From contig NZ_LR743509.1 in assembly GCF_902712875.1 (NCBI RefSeq), positions 2,990,001 through 3,054,000 of the forward strand: 64,000 bases of DNA, written 5' to 3'. The DNA comes from Hyphomicrobium sp. ghe19 (GTDB lineage: Bacteria > Pseudomonadota > Alphaproteobacteria > Rhizobiales > Hyphomicrobiaceae). Under the pieces are notes generated by a model. That model saw only the letters and a list, made by a program, of their open reading frames with translations, was not told the DNA's origin and did no database searches. This document shows positions 36,136 through 46,634 of the stretch, in pieces (position 1 is the first letter of the stretch; every line of letters starts with the position of its first letter). Made by a program: the position numbers and the translations under genes.

Positions 36136-37289
36136 CTGTCGCTCACGATCGATACTGGAGAGAGGCGGCGGCATTTGTTGCCAGCCGCGATATCACAGAA
36201 AAGCTTGCGGTGGGTCCTACTGAATTCCGGACTTTGGTCACCAGCATTCTTCCCTACGATCAGCTGCCTGGTATCGGCACGCCGGATCTGCTCGTTGTCC
36301 ATAAAGGTCAGATGGACCTCATTGGTGCGGCGAGGTTGGAGGAGTTGACAAGAGATCTGGGGCCCGCCTTTGCAAACGAAGTGTTTGTGATCTTCGTTCG
36401 CAACGAACAGGATAATTCGGTTGTGAAATCCGATCATTTCAAAGCGTTCCGGGAGCTCCTCTCAGCGATGGTCCGGCTAAAGGCCGCAGCACCGGTCACC
36501 CAAGAGACGCGGCCAACGGTATATCTGGGGCAGAACACAGCGCTCACAAAAACGATCTATGGGCACAAGATCTACGTCGATACGCGCGATTACTCTTTGA
36601 CGCCGCACCTGCTCCTCGATGGGTATTGGGAGCAGTGGATCACGAACGTATTCCGAACTTTGGTACGGCCCGGGATGAACGTGATCGACATCGGTGCAAA
36701 TGTCGGATGGTATTCGCTTCTGGCAGCAGACTTGATTGGCCAGTCGGGGCGATTGGTATCGTTCGAAGCCAACCCCGACCTTTCTGCGCTGACGTATCGA
36801 AACCTGATGGTGAACGGTTTTCTGGATCGCAGCACGGTCGTACCTAGCGCTGTCTACAGCGAGTGCACGACGCTCGAATTCAAAATATACAACCACTACA
36901 TGGGCTCAAGCAGCATTTTTGCGACTTCCGACGCTGCCGCTCAGTTCCATGACTCGATCAGAGAGCTGTCCGTCAACGCGGTAACGCTGGATTCTTATTT
37001 TCCAGCGGGCACCAAAATTGATTTCATCAAGATCGACGCCGAGGGTGCAGAGCCGTTTATTCTCAAAGGCGCCGAGCGTCTTCTTAGTGAAAACCCGGAT
37101 ATTCAGATCATGATGGAATTCGCGCCATCCATATTAGCCGGTGCTTACGGCTCGATCGAAAAGTTCCATGATGATTTGAAGTCGTATGGCTTCACGATTT
37201 TTAGAATCGAACACGACTCATCTCTCGCGCAGGTTACCTTGGAGGAATTGAGCGCCACGCCTCATTGCGATGTCGTTCTGAAACGCTGA
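36132..37289 (+). CDS. FkbM-family S-adenosylmethionine methyltransferase
   Basis: A 385-residue protein. About 170 residues of unrecognised N-terminal sequence precede the FkbM domain: the SAM-binding motif IDIGANVGWYSLLAADLIGQ near residue 185, FEANPDLSALTYRNL, and IDFIKIDAEGAEPFILKGAE near 297. Such enzymes O-methylate sugars. It overlaps the previous gene by four bases and the next by one (TGATG), marking a tightly coupled operon. Confidence 0.9.
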   Translation: MTVAHDRYWREAAAFVASRDITEKLAVGPTEFRTLVTSILPYDQLPGIGTPDLLVVHKGQMDLIGAARLEELTRDLGPAFANEVFVIFVRNEQDNSVVKSDHFKAFRELLSAMVRLKAAAPVTQETRPTVYLGQNTALTKTIYGHKIYVDTRDYSLTPHLLLDGYWEQWITNVFRTLVRPGMNVIDIGANVGWYSLLAADLIGQSGRLVSFEANPDLSALTYRNLMVNGFLDRSTVVPSAVYSECTTLEFKIYNHYMGSSSIFATSDAAAQFHDSIRELSVNAVTLDSYFPAGTKIDFIKIDAEGAEPFILKGAERLLSENPDIQIMMEFAPSILAGAYGSIEKFHDDLKSYGFTIFRIEHDSSLAQVTLEELSATPHCDVVLKR

Positions 37290-38479
37290 TGCTCAATCAC
37301 ATGCGGAACCGCCGGCCCCTTTTTCATTTGCACATCCAGAAAACCGGAGGACAAACTTTCGGATTACGGCTAGCAACTGCTTTCCCGCCCGAAAGCGTTC
37401 GCTACATGGATGGCGATCTAAGCGTATCTTCCGATGCCGAAACGTTTGGGGCACTGCTCAAGTCGAAGCAGTTCATTTCCGCGCACGTGAATGGTCACGT
37501 CCTGCAAGGGCATAACGATCTAGATATCGTTTGCTTGGCACGCGAGCCCATTGCTCAGATCATTTCATATTATCAGCACATCCGGAGAGCGCCACCGAAC
37601 CTGTTGCATGCCGCGTTGAACAACCTGTCGTTCTCCAGGTCTCTCACTTTGCTGGCCGATCGGTTCTTCAACTTTCAAGCGCGAAAGTTGGTCGGCGCCT
37701 TTCACCCGCTACAAGAGCGCGATCTGGTAAGGCCCATCGAGCATTGGCTGTTGCCCCGCCTTTATGAGTCGATCGACCGTATCAGATGGGTTGCTCCAAC
37801 GGATCACCTTGATGATTTGGTGGACTTCGTTTCCATCGAATTGGGTCTTTCCTCGGGAGGAAAGCGGGCAAACACCAATCAAGCGCCAGACACGGATGCC
37901 GCTGAACATCAGAGGATGCAAGAGTGGCTGCGGCGCCGCGCTGACCTGTTCGCCGTGGACCTTCTCTTATATTCCGAAGTGTGCCGGAGATTCGATGCCT
38001 ATCGCCGTGAGTTCATTCAGCGCTTATGTGCTCGCGACGGAGTTCCGGCCTTTGATTCCGACGTCATACAAAACGACAATGGAAGCACAATTCGTCTACT
38101 GTCCGGCTGGTATCCGCCGCGGTCGACCCCGAATTGGGGAACTGAAATTCGAATGGGCCCCGGCAAGGTTGCATCAGTTGCTTACCGCCGGAATGATACG
38201 CAGAAGTGCATCACATTTAAGGCAGCATTTATTGCCGGGATCGCCGCAGAGTCCGTGACTTTCATCGATGGCCACAGCCTCGAGAGATTAGACGTCAAAG
38301 TGCAATCCGGCGACCCTGTGAGAATATCCGTTTCACTTCCTCCTGATCGCCGGGAAGGACTGCTCATGATGGCAGTTCCTGAAATTTATCCGCTCTGCAT
38401 GTATTCCAATGATTATTCAGACAATGATCGCGTGGCGTTTTCGACGGGCGACTGGCGCTTCTCAAGCGGAGTTGAATGA
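37289..38479 (+). CDS. Sulfotransferase-like protein
   Basis: A 396-residue protein. The N-terminal LFHLHIQKTGGQTFG is the 5'-phosphosulfate-binding loop of PAPS-dependent sulfotransferases, and a second 3'-phosphate site may be CLAREPIAQIISYY near residue 88. The last 130 residues are beta-rich and may bind carbohydrate. The start at 37289 forms TGATG with the previous stop. In this operon it probably sulfates the glycan. The PAPS-binding sequence departs slightly from the usual pattern, so activity needs checking. Confidence 0.78.
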   Translation: MLNHMRNRRPLFHLHIQKTGGQTFGLRLATAFPPESVRYMDGDLSVSSDAETFGALLKSKQFISAHVNGHVLQGHNDLDIVCLAREPIAQIISYYQHIRRAPPNLLHAALNNLSFSRSLTLLADRFFNFQARKLVGAFHPLQERDLVRPIEHWLLPRLYESIDRIRWVAPTDHLDDLVDFVSIELGLSSGGKRANTNQAPDTDAAEHQRMQEWLRRRADLFAVDLLLYSEVCRRFDAYRREFIQRLCARDGVPAFDSDVIQNDNGSTIRLLSGWYPPRSTPNWGTEIRMGPGKVASVAYRRNDTQKCITFKAAFIAGIAAESVTFIDGHSLERLDVKVQSGDPVRISVSLPPDRREGLLMMAVPEIYPLCMYSNDYSDNDRVAFSTGDWRFSSGVE

Positions 38480-38486
38480 CCGTTAA

Positions 38487-39803
38487 ATGTCGAGTTCTCC
38501 AGCTACCCGGCGCATGAGCGCGTCGCAAAGAATTATCGTCGACATCACCGACTGGAATAGGTTCTTGTTTGCAGGCAAGCCAATTTCCGGAGTCCATCGC
38601 ATAACCCTCGGGCTACTACGCGCGTGGAAAAAACTCGGCTTGCCGTTTGAGATCATCAGGCACGACCCCGAAACCAACCGCCATAAAATTATATCTCACC
38701 GGTTTATCGAGGAAGATTTTTCAGAGCCAATCCACATTGGTGGGGGAAGGATAGAGTATTCCTACAACAAGTATGTGCAGCGCAGGACTCGCTATTTCAC
38801 GGAATTAGCAAAGGCCAAACTTCGCCGATTTGTTAAAAAGAAGGAGGTCGTGCACGAGGATTTCATCGAAGGTAACTACGAGCCGCAAGCAGATGACCTG
38901 CTTTACTTCTGCGGAGCCGGTTGGGATGCTCCAGAAACGATGCATGCCGCGCACAAATGGAAAGCTCAGCATCCTGGCTTCCGATTTGTCGTGCTGGTCC
39001 ACGATTTCATCCCTCTCATAAATAAGGTCTACCGAAATAGGCTTGGCACCAGGCAGTTTCGGCGCTGGTTTCGGGATGCGGCGCGCTCTGCGGATGAGTT
39101 CATTTGCATCTCCGACAATACTCAAGCGGACTTCATGCTGCATTGGCGACGGTGCGGAGGGCAAGGCGTCCCACGGTGCCGTGTCGTAACCAATCCTCAT
39201 GAATTCCTTTCCGTGTCCGATACGCGTAATCAACCGATGTCGAACGGGGAGCTTTCTGCGGAGACTTTCCTTGCAAATAGAAATAGGCGCTATCTGCTGA
39301 CAGTCGGCACGCTGTCCTCACATAAGAACCTCGAGCGCCTTTTGTCCGCCTGGAATACGCTGAATTTTTTTCGGGATCCTGAAGCCGATCTCGTGATCGT
39401 TGGGGATAATGATCCGCGAGATGTGAGGTCGCTATCTCCGATCCGGCGCAACGTTTTCCTTTTCCAAAAGCCGCCCGACGACATTCTAAAATTGCTCTAT
39501 ATGAACGCGTTCTGCAGTATCTTCCCCAGTTTGTACGAGGGTTGGGGACTTCCTGTCGGCGAAAGTTTGTGGTTCGGAAAAGTGTGCCTGTGCTCAAAAA
39601 GCTCCTCGATCCCAGAGGTGGGACAAGACATGTGCCCTTACTTCGATCCCTACTCTACAGAAGAGATCTTGCTCGCCCTAACGAATGCACTTTTCGAGAA
39701 GGACTACATCCCTTCCTACGAAAAACGCATTGATAGAGGGAGGATGAAGTCGTGGGCTACTTATGGCTCCGAAATCCATACTGCACTATTGAAGATGACG
39801 TAG
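38487..39803 (+). CDS. Glycosyltransferase (GT4/GT1-like)
   Basis: A 438-residue GT-B glycosyltransferase. The C-terminal half has the linker RYLLTVGTLSSHKNLERLLS and the donor motif SLYEGWGLPVGESLWFGK with the E-x7-E glutamates, as in mannosyl- and rhamnosyltransferases. The N-terminal half carries a GVHRITLGLL acceptor-site opening and FVVLVHDFIPL. It starts eight bases after the sulfotransferase gene and ends the polysaccharide operon. Confidence 0.88.
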   Translation: MSSSPATRRMSASQRIIVDITDWNRFLFAGKPISGVHRITLGLLRAWKKLGLPFEIIRHDPETNRHKIISHRFIEEDFSEPIHIGGGRIEYSYNKYVQRRTRYFTELAKAKLRRFVKKKEVVHEDFIEGNYEPQADDLLYFCGAGWDAPETMHAAHKWKAQHPGFRFVVLVHDFIPLINKVYRNRLGTRQFRRWFRDAARSADEFICISDNTQADFMLHWRRCGGQGVPRCRVVTNPHEFLSVSDTRNQPMSNGELSAETFLANRNRRYLLTVGTLSSHKNLERLLSAWNTLNFFRDPEADLVIVGDNDPRDVRSLSPIRRNVFLFQKPPDDILKLLYMNAFCSIFPSLYEGWGLPVGESLWFGKVCLCSKSSSIPEVGQDMCPYFDPYSTEEILLALTNALFEKDYIPSYEKRIDRGRMKSWATYGSEIHTALLKMT

Positions 39804-40067
39804 CGTTCACAGTTCACGGAGCGCCACCTCAGCGAAAAATCCTAAGTCGCACACATCTCGACAATCAAAAATCGGAAAGAGAAGTTTTGCCATTTCCCGA
39901 AGAACTTGAGTTCATGGTGTCGGAGATGATCGGCATCCATAAAGATCAGAACGTGGTAGCTTAGGTAGCCGACGCTCGGCCGCCCTGCAACACCGGCGGG
40001 ACATTGTCAAAACACTCCGTCCACTGACCATGCGTTGAGACGCCTATCGGGCACCGATGCAAGCATG

Positions 40068-40095
40068 AAAAAGGCTGGGAGCAATGCTCCCAGCC
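40068..40095 (-). terminator. Terminator of the minus-strand one-carbon cluster
   Basis: Read on the minus strand, the perfect ten-base arms GGCTGGGAGC / GCTCCCAGCC around a three-base loop are followed by five T residues. It lies about 95 bp past the end of the folC relic and would stop transcripts from the second fch gene. Confidence 0.85.
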
Positions 40096-40191
40096 AAGTT
40101 CGAGCACGACTCCGCGTGCGTGCCCGGGGACAACCCGTCGAGAAAATAATTAGAGCGATTGCGTTTGCCGGGTCGGGTTACCAGATCCATC

Positions 40192-40609
<418 letters not shown>

Positions 40610-40629
<20 letters not shown>

Positions 40630-41233
40630 GCTTGTAGACCGTATGTTGAAATTTTCGGCCCTCCGCCAGAAGCCCCGTCACCCTGTCCGTCATTTCCCTC
40701 TTGTACTTTTCATCCTTGATCGGAGGGAGGTTGAGCTGGACGTTCATGATTGCGCCCTCCAGACCGGCGAGCGCTTGCTGGCCAGCTACTCCAAGTTCGC
40801 CAATGGCATCAGCGTTGGCTTTCCCCACGATCTTATTTGCAAAGAAAACGACGTCGCGGCATTCCCTCGCAATACTCAAGGGCGACTGAACAGCTTCTTT
40901 GTAGGCTCTCTCAATTTCGGCAGCGCGAATCTGTTTTTCGTCGTCCGTGCCCTTGGGCATTGCAAAAGCCGCCATCACTCCGTTGAAAGCTTCGGCGTCA
41001 AGATCAACGCGCCTTAGGAGACTTGCCGAAAGCGCTTCAGTTTTTCCCAAGGCATCGGTGAGCGTATTTGCATACTGCTCACATTCTTTTCGCCCGATGC
41101 TCAGCCGACAAACCATAGCCACGAGACTTGCCGCCAACGCACCTGACAAGGCTGCGACGCGTCCTCCTGCAGGCGCTGTCGCGTCCGAGGCAAGGACCTT
41201 GCAGAACTCTTCGGCCGACTGCTTCACCAACAT
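40610..41233 (-). CDS. Second methenyl-THF cyclohydrolase / formimino-THF cyclodeaminase-like protein
   Basis: 207 residues, exactly as long as the fch gene at 43988. The two share long blocks (AALSGAL, VAMVCRLSIGRK, QSPLSIAREC, GLEGAIMNV). The conserved glycine-rich loop read as PAPGGGSVAALSG in the other copy is TAPAGGRVAALSG here: one glycine is lost and arginine replaces serine, so substrate binding may be altered. The ATG at 41233 has GGAAGGA upstream. A TetR-type operator lies 41 bp before the start, so this copy can be transcribed on its own. It may be a specialised or a decaying paralogue. Confidence 0.8.
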
Positions 41234-41273
41234 TCGGTATCCTTCCGTCAACCCGTCCCTCTTAGCCTTTTTA

Positions 41274-41291
41274 ATTAATTAAACAATTAAT
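41274..41291. promoter_or_regulatory. Candidate TetR-type operator before the second fch
   Basis: Inverted repeat ATTAATT, AAAC, AATTAAT with perfect seven-base arms. It has the same arm core and four-base spacer as the sites at 49523 and 49992. It lies 41 bp upstream of the second fch start. Confidence 0.65.
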
Positions 41292-41321
41292 GCCAGACTG
41301 CTTAGGGGTCCATTGCCTTTT

Positions 41322-41490
41322 GGCAATCTCCCCGGTCATCTTCTTGGCGTCGCCGAGCACCATCACCGTGTTGTCTCGATAGAATACCGAGGTGTCGACG
41401 CCGGCATATCCCGACGCAAGAGAGCGCTTGTTGAAGAACACAGTGACGGCCTTTCCAGACATGAAGCACCGGCATGCCGTAGATCGGCAC
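41322..41490 (-). pseudogene. Frameshifted C-terminal remnant of pntB (NAD(P) transhydrogenase beta)
   Basis: Two adjacent frames together give the end of Pnt[14 protein letters not shown] in one, then a shift near 41453 to [20 protein letters not shown] and [17 protein letters not shown]. This matches the family's last 55 residues (PI-GMPVL-VWK, KRS, GYAGV, LFGDAK). Everything before is gone. No pntA or other pntB lies nearby, so the fragment was either brought with the duplicated segment or left after a deletion. Confidence 0.85.
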
Positions 41491-41678
41491 AATGATGAAT
41501 TGGAAGCATTCTTCAGTAGGCTGCATCTTCAGCCGACCCGAGCTTCACCGGTTTTTGTTCGCCGCTACGGCCCCCAGCGCCGTTCATGCCCTTGCACATC
41601 ACGCGTCGAGACCTGTTACGTCAGCAGATTGCTACAGGCTGCTCGACGCGATTTCCAACACCCGTATAAGCGTTCGTT

Positions 41679-42617
41679 TCATGCTTCTTCTGCGGCCCGC
41701 AAGCCGAGCATATGGCAAATGCCGTAGACGAGGTCCGCGCGATTGAGCGTGAAGAAGTGAAATTCCGTGACACCGCGATCGACGAGGCCCAACACCTGTT
41801 CCGCAGCAAACGCCGCTGCCGCAAGACGATGGGTTTCTGGATCGTTTTCCAATCCCTCGAAACGGCGCGCCAACCAGCTCGGGATGCTAACCCCGCAGCG
41901 CGCAGCAACCGCCGCGACCTGCTTGAAATTATGGATGGGAAGAATGCCTGGAATGATCGGCGCCGCCACTCCATGTGTTCTTGCCTGCTCTTCAAATCGG
42001 AAGAACAGCTTATTGTCGAAAAAGAACTGCGTAATGATCCGATCTGCCCCCGCATCGACTTTGTTCTTCAGAGCGGCGATATCAGCCGCAACAGTGGCCG
42101 ACGCCGGGTGCTTCTCCGGGTAACCGGCAACCGCGATCTCGAAGTTTGCAATGCCTTTCAGGTCGGCAACCATATCGCAGGTGTACTCGTAGTCGTTAGG
42201 ACCGGGCTCATAAGGCTCGCCTGCGGGTGAGTCTCCCTGAAGAGCCACCAGCTGCCGAACACCTAGGCTCCAGTACGCGGCAGCGGTTGCAGCAATCTCC
42301 TCGCGGGTGTTCCCAACGCGTGTGAGATGAACCGCTGGCGCAAGAGTCGTTTCACGAAGAATTCGCTCAACGGTTAGACGAGTGCGTTCTCTCGTCGTCC
42401 CTCCGGTACCAGAAGTTACCGCAAGGCTCGTAGGCCTCAACGGACCAAGCCTGTCAATCGAGCGCCACAGCGATTTTTCCATCGCTGCGGTCCTCGGCGG
42501 AAAAAATTCGAAGGAAACATCGATGTCTCCCTGTCCGAGAAACCGGCTCGCCCGTCGTGTTGGCGGCACGATGCGTGGCACTTCCGGCGGCAAGTCTGAC
42601 TTTCGTATCATGCTCAC
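41679..42617 (-). CDS. metF: Methylenetetrahydrofolate reductase
   Basis: A 312-residue FAD-dependent TIM-barrel enzyme that reduces methylene-THF to methyl-THF. Landmarks are VSFEFFPPRT near residue 35, the SLAVTSGTGGTTRERT region near 62, LVALQGDSPAG near 128 and IITQFFFDNKLFFRF near 195. The GTG at 42617 is used, with AGAGAG about five bases upstream; an ATG two codons later is possible. It is the last intact gene of the operon, 16 bp after folC. Confidence 0.93.
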   Translation of the reverse strand: MSMIRKSDLPPEVPRIVPPTRRASRFLGQGDIDVSFEFFPPRTAAMEKSLWRSIDRLGPLRPTSLAVTSGTGGTTRERTRLTVERILRETTLAPAVHLTRVGNTREEIAATAAAYWSLGVRQLVALQGDSPAGEPYEPGPNDYEYTCDMVADLKGIANFEIAVAGYPEKHPASATVAADIAALKNKVDAGADRIITQFFFDNKLFFRFEEQARTHGVAAPIIPGILPIHNFKQVAAVAARCGVSIPSWLARRFEGLENDPETHRLAAAAFAAEQVLGLVDRGVTEFHFFTLNRADLVYGICHMLGLRAAEEA

Positions 42618-42633
42618 GGTGCTCTCTACTTTC

Positions 42634-44022
42634 CTACCGCACGCCTTGCGTCAGATCCGATGCGTGCTCGAACCTGAGCACATGGCCTGCGAGGTAGAGT
42701 GAACCGAATATCAGCACCCGACCCGGCTCAGACATGGCAGCTTTGGAAAGCAACAAAGCGTGGTGAAGGCTCCGTGTCGGAACAACAGGAAAACCCTCTC
42801 TCTCAGCAATCTCTGCAAGATCGCTAGCTGAGAAAGCATTTTCTTCTCCAGGGATCGGGACCGTATAAACACGCGAGACGCGCCCCTGAAAATGCCGAAG
42901 GACCGAGGCCGCATCCTTGGTTTCCATCATGCCCCAGATCAAATGCACTTCTCTGGGATCTCGGGCCTTCATGGCATCTAGATGCGCTGCAACGACTGCA
43001 CCACCTGCTTCATTGTGACCTCCGTCGAGCAATAGCTCCGTGTTCGGCCCTAGATACGTCTGATACGGCTCTTTATTCAGGCGTTGAAGTCGCCCCGGCC
43101 ACGATGCCGTAGAAAGCCCCTCTTCGAGCGAATCGAGCGAGAGCTTTTGATTGAAAAGAAGGCTCGCCGTAGCAATAGCCGTTCCAGCATTGTCGATCTG
43201 GTGCGCGCCTTCTAGACGGGGCAACGGGAGATTGATCATGCGCGTGTGCGACTGGAATATGAGCCGACCGTCGCGCTCGAAGACGTCGAAGTCGCGGCCA
43301 AATACATGCAATTGGGCGCCAACTTCCGCGGCCTTTGCTTCGATGACTGCTAACGCCTCCGGTTCCTGCCGACCAACGATGCAGGGTACTCCAGGCTTGA
43401 GGATGCCTGCCTTTTCGGTGGCGATAGAAGCCAAGGTATCCCCAAGGAACGAGACATGATCAATGGAAATGGGAGTGATCACCGTGGCCCTGGGTGATTG
43501 GACGACATTGGTCGCATCAAGCCGCCCACCCAACCCTGTTTCGAGAAGCAGAAGGTCGGCGCTCTCCTGGGAGAAGGCGACGAAGGCAGCAGCTGTCGTG
43601 ATCTCAAAATGAGTAATGGGCTGATTGCCATTGACGCTCTCTACGAGAGACAGACATTCAATCAGTCTCTCTTCCGAAATCGGCGCGTTCCCGTCCTCGT
43701 GCGCGAGACCAATGCGTTCATGGAAAGTTACGAGGTGTGGCGACGTGTACGTGTGCACACGCCGTCTTTGTGCTTCGGCAATTGCTCTCACAAACGCGAC
43801 TAGCGAGCCCTTCCCGTTCGTTCCAGCGACATGCACGACCGGGGGAAGACGGCGCTCGGGATTTCCGAGCGCCGCGAGCAACCTTGTCATTCGATCGAGC
43901 GATAGATCGATGGTCTTCGGGTGCAACCCGCTCAACCTCTCAAGCAGAATCTTGCTGCTAGGAAGCCGAGCGGGCGCACTAGCCGGCTTAAAGTTTTTCG
44001 CTGACGAAGTTGTAGACATCAT
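42634..44022 (-). CDS. folC: Folylpolyglutamate synthase / dihydrofolate synthase
   Basis: A 462-residue Mur-ligase-fold enzyme that adds glutamates to folates. The P-loop is VVHVAGTNGKGSLVAF near residue 65; LLETGLGGRLDATNV near 158 and the conserved C-terminal ELLLDGGHNEAGG near 350 are complete. Folates with longer glutamate tails are better substrates for C1 enzymes. Its first 35 bp overlap the fch gene. The intact length contrasts with the relic at 40192. Confidence 0.95.
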   Translation of the reverse strand: MMSTTSSAKNFKPASAPARLPSSKILLERLSGLHPKTIDLSLDRMTRLLAALGNPERRLPPVVHVAGTNGKGSLVAFVRAIAEAQRRRVHTYTSPHLVTFHERIGLAHEDGNAPISEERLIECLSLVESVNGNQPITHFEITTAAAFVAFSQESADLLLLETGLGGRLDATNVVQSPRATVITPISIDHVSFLGDTLASIATEKAGILKPGVPCIVGRQEPEALAVIEAKAAEVGAQLHVFGRDFDVFERDGRLIFQSHTRMINLPLPRLEGAHQIDNAGTAIATASLLFNQKLSLDSLEEGLSTASWPGRLQRLNKEPYQTYLGPNTELLLDGGHNEAGGAVVAAHLDAMKARDPREVHLIWGMMETKDAASVLRHFQGRVSRVYTVPIPGEENAFSASDLAEIAEREGFPVVPTRSLHHALLLSKAAMSEPGRVLIFGSLYLAGHVLRFEHASDLTQGVR

Positions 44023-44611
44023 CCTTAGCCTCGCGACCGCACTTGAGGAGTTGAGAAACCTCGACCGAAGTTGCGGAGTTGAATTGCTGATCCTTGATGG
44101 ACGGCAGGTTGATCTTGACGTTCATGATTGCGCCTTCGAGACCCGCGTAGGCCTGTTGCGCCGCAACGCCGAGATCGCTTAGGGCATTGGGATTGGTTTT
44201 TCCCAAAAGGCTTTTGGAGAGATTGAGTACGCTGACGCACTCGCGCGCAATGGAAAGAGGCGACTGGACGGCGTCCTTGTATCCAGTCTGGATCGCCTCG
44301 GCGCGCTTCTGCTTCTCGGCATCGGTCGCCTTCGGCAACTTGAATGCCGCCATGACTGCATTGAAGGCTTCCGTGTCGAGATCGACGCGGCGCATCAGGC
44401 CGGCTGCAAGGCCATCGGCCTCAAGTAATCCGGTTTTGATTTCTTGCGCGTGAGCCTCAAGATCTTTCCTGCCGATACTCAGGCGGCACACCATTGCTAC
44501 AAGCTCAGCGCCAAGTGCGCCTGACAGAGCAGCCACACTGCCGCCGCCAGGTGCTGGAGCATCGGACCCGAGTACATCGCCGAATTCCTCGAGCGTCATC
44601 TTAACGAGCAT
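43988..44611 (-). CDS. fch: Methenyl-THF cyclohydrolase / formimino-THF cyclodeaminase-like
   Basis: A 207-residue protein of the cyclodeaminase family. The loop APAPGGGSVAALSG near residue 20 is intact, followed by VAMVCRLSIGRK and LEGAIMNVKINL. As I recall, methylotrophs such as Methylobacterium extorquens use a protein of this family and size (Fch) as methenyl-THF cyclohydrolase. With ftcD nearby it could instead remove ammonia from 5-formimino-THF; the sequence does not decide between them. AGGAGA before the ATG at 44611 supports the start. Confidence 0.88.
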   Translation of the reverse strand: MLVKMTLEEFGDVLGSDAPAPGGGSVAALSGALGAELVAMVCRLSIGRKDLEAHAQEIKTGLLEADGLAAGLMRRVDLDTEAFNAVMAAFKLPKATDAEKQKRAEAIQTGYKDAVQSPLSIARECVSVLNLSKSLLGKTNPNALSDLGVAAQQAYAGLEGAIMNVKINLPSIKDQQFNSATSVEVSQLLKCGREAKDDVYNFVSEKL

Positions 44612-44720
44612 TTCTTTTCTCCTGGTTTGGTCGGCGCCCCTTAGAAGCACCGACCTCTGTTTGACAGTTGTTCGCAACTGTTCAGTTCCGCAGCGCAACT
44701 GCGGAAACGGCTTCGCGACC

Positions 44721-46403
44721 TCAGAACAAGCCCTCGATCTCGCCTTTTTCGTTGAGCCGAATGGTTTCAGCCGCAGGCACGCGCGGAAGGCCCGGCATGG
44801 TCATTATCTCTCCGCAGATCCCAACCACGAACCCAGCGCCTGCCGAGAGACGGACTTCTCGCAGGGGTAGGGTGAACCCTGTCGGCGCCCCGCGCTTGTT
44901 TGGATCGGTCGTGAAGGAATACTGCGTCTTAGCCATGCAGACGGGGAGATGGCCGTAGCCGTCCTGCTCCCATTGTTTCAGTTGATCGCGGATCTTCTGG
45001 TCAGCCACCACGCCCTCTGCGCGATAGATCTCACGCGCAATGGTTTCGATCTTTTCGAAGAGACCCAAATCCTCCGAATAGAGCGGCTTGAAAGCAGCCG
45101 ATCCAGAAGCGCAGAGCTCGACCACCTTTCGAGCGAGGTCTTGAGTGCCTTCAGACCCATCCTGCCAATGTTTGCAGACGATGGCCTCTGAGCCCTGAGC
45201 GGCGACATATCGCTTGAGAGCTTCGATCTCGGCAGGCGTGTCCTTGGAAAAATGATTGATTGCGACGACGGCAGGGACACCGAACTTTCGCACGTTCTCC
45301 AAATGACGTCCGAGATTTACGCAACCCTTCTCGAGTGCAGCGACATTCTCGGTGCCGAGGTCTTCTTTTTTGACCCCGCCATTCATCTTGAGTGCGCGTA
45401 CGGTTGCAACAATGACAACTGCAGATGGGCTCAGGCCTGCTTTGCGGCATTTGATGTCGAAGAACTTCTCCGCGCCGAGGTCGGCGCCGAAGCCTGCTTC
45501 CGTCACCACGTAATCTGCAAGTTTCAAAGCCGTGCGAGTCGCCATCACGGAGTTGCAGCCGTGCGCGATGTTAGCGAAAGGTCCGCCATGCACAAACGCC
45601 GGATTGTTCTCGAGCGTCTGCACGAGGTTCGGCATCAGCGCGTCCCTCAGCAGAACCGTCATTGCGCCATCTGCCTTAAGGTCACGGCAATAGACTGGCG
45701 AACGGTCACGCCGGTAGGCAACGATCATGTCGCCGAGTCGCTTTTGGAGATCCTTACGATCTTTGGCGAGGCACAAGATTGCCATGACTTCGGACGCCAC
45801 GGTGATGTCGAATCCGGCAAGCGCCGGATATCCGTTTGCAGGGCCTCCGAGTGAGGTCACAATCTCGCGAAGTGCGCGGTCGTTCATGTCGAGCACACGC
45901 CGCCAAGCAACACGGCGCGTGTCAATATCCAACTCATTGCCCCAATAGATGTGATTGTCGATCAACGCGCTGAGCAGATTGTGCGCGCTAGTGATGGCAT
46001 GGAAATCACCAGTGAAATGGAGGTTGAGGTCTTCCATGGGCACGACCTGGGCATAGCCGCCACCAGCAGCGCCGCCCTTCATGCCGAAGCACGGACCGAG
46101 CGAAGGCTCGCGCAAACAAATCATAGCATTTTGGCCGATGCGGTTCAGACCGTCTCCGAGCCCGACAGTCGTCGTGGTCTTGCCCTCGCCGGCTGGCGTT
46201 GGGGAAATTGCCGTCACCAGCACGAGGTGTCCATCAGGACGTGACTGAACCTCATCGATGAATTCGAAACCGACTTTCGCCTTATGCGGACCGAAACGCA
46301 GCAACTGCGATTCAGGAATCCCGGCCTTCTCTGCAACCTTCTCAATCGGTTGCAATTTTGCGGCCCGCGCCACTTCGATGTCGCTGCCTACTACCTTGAC
46401 CAT
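44721..46403 (-). CDS. fhs: Formate-tetrahydrofolate ligase
   Basis: A 560-residue synthetase (also called ftfL in methylotrophs) that makes 10-formyl-THF from formate, ATP and THF. The P-loop [16 protein letters not shown] lies at residues 68-82, with [20 protein letters not shown] near 112 and the potassium- and substrate-binding parts in the later half. Length is as usual for the family. With fch it links formate to the methenyl-, methylene- and methyl-THF pools. GAGGA nine bases before the ATG supports the start. Confidence 0.97.
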   Translation of the reverse strand: MVKVVGSDIEVARAAKLQPIEKVAEKAGIPESQLLRFGPHKAKVGFEFIDEVQSRPDGHLVLVTAISPTPAGEGKTTTTVGLGDGLNRIGQNAMICLREPSLGPCFGMKGGAAGGGYAQVVPMEDLNLHFTGDFHAITSAHNLLSALIDNHIYWGNELDIDTRRVAWRRVLDMNDRALREIVTSLGGPANGYPALAGFDITVASEVMAILCLAKDRKDLQKRLGDMIVAYRRDRSPVYCRDLKADGAMTVLLRDALMPNLVQTLENNPAFVHGGPFANIAHGCNSVMATRTALKLADYVVTEAGFGADLGAEKFFDIKCRKAGLSPSAVVIVATVRALKMNGGVKKEDLGTENVAALEKGCVNLGRHLENVRKFGVPAVVAINHFSKDTPAEIEALKRYVAAQGSEAIVCKHWQDGSEGTQDLARKVVELCASGSAAFKPLYSEDLGLFEKIETIAREIYRAEGVVADQKIRDQLKQWEQDGYGHLPVCMAKTQYSFTTDPNKRGAPTGFTLPLREVRLSAGAGFVVGICGEIMTMPGLPRVPAAETIRLNEKGEIEGLF

Positions 46404-46634
46404 CTCGTGTATTCCTCAAGTTGCGTTAGTTCTCGGCAGCAGGGCGCTAGAGGGGTTTCCAAAATCGGAAGCCGCTTTCGCCATGCGCAGTCGTTTTGAA
46501 AAAGAAGGGGAGATGCGACCTCGATCACCGGGCAAGAAATGGGAAGAGGCCCTGCGGAACCGGAGCCGCATCTCCGTCAGCACATCACCCGAAAGATGAT
46601 GTAGCCACAGCCAATGTTACGAACGGATTCGCGA

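Noticed and set aside
46404..46634. Riboswitch before fhs
   Set aside because: No THF-, SAM- or cobalamin-type core is visible, and the gap is explained as ordinary operon spacing.
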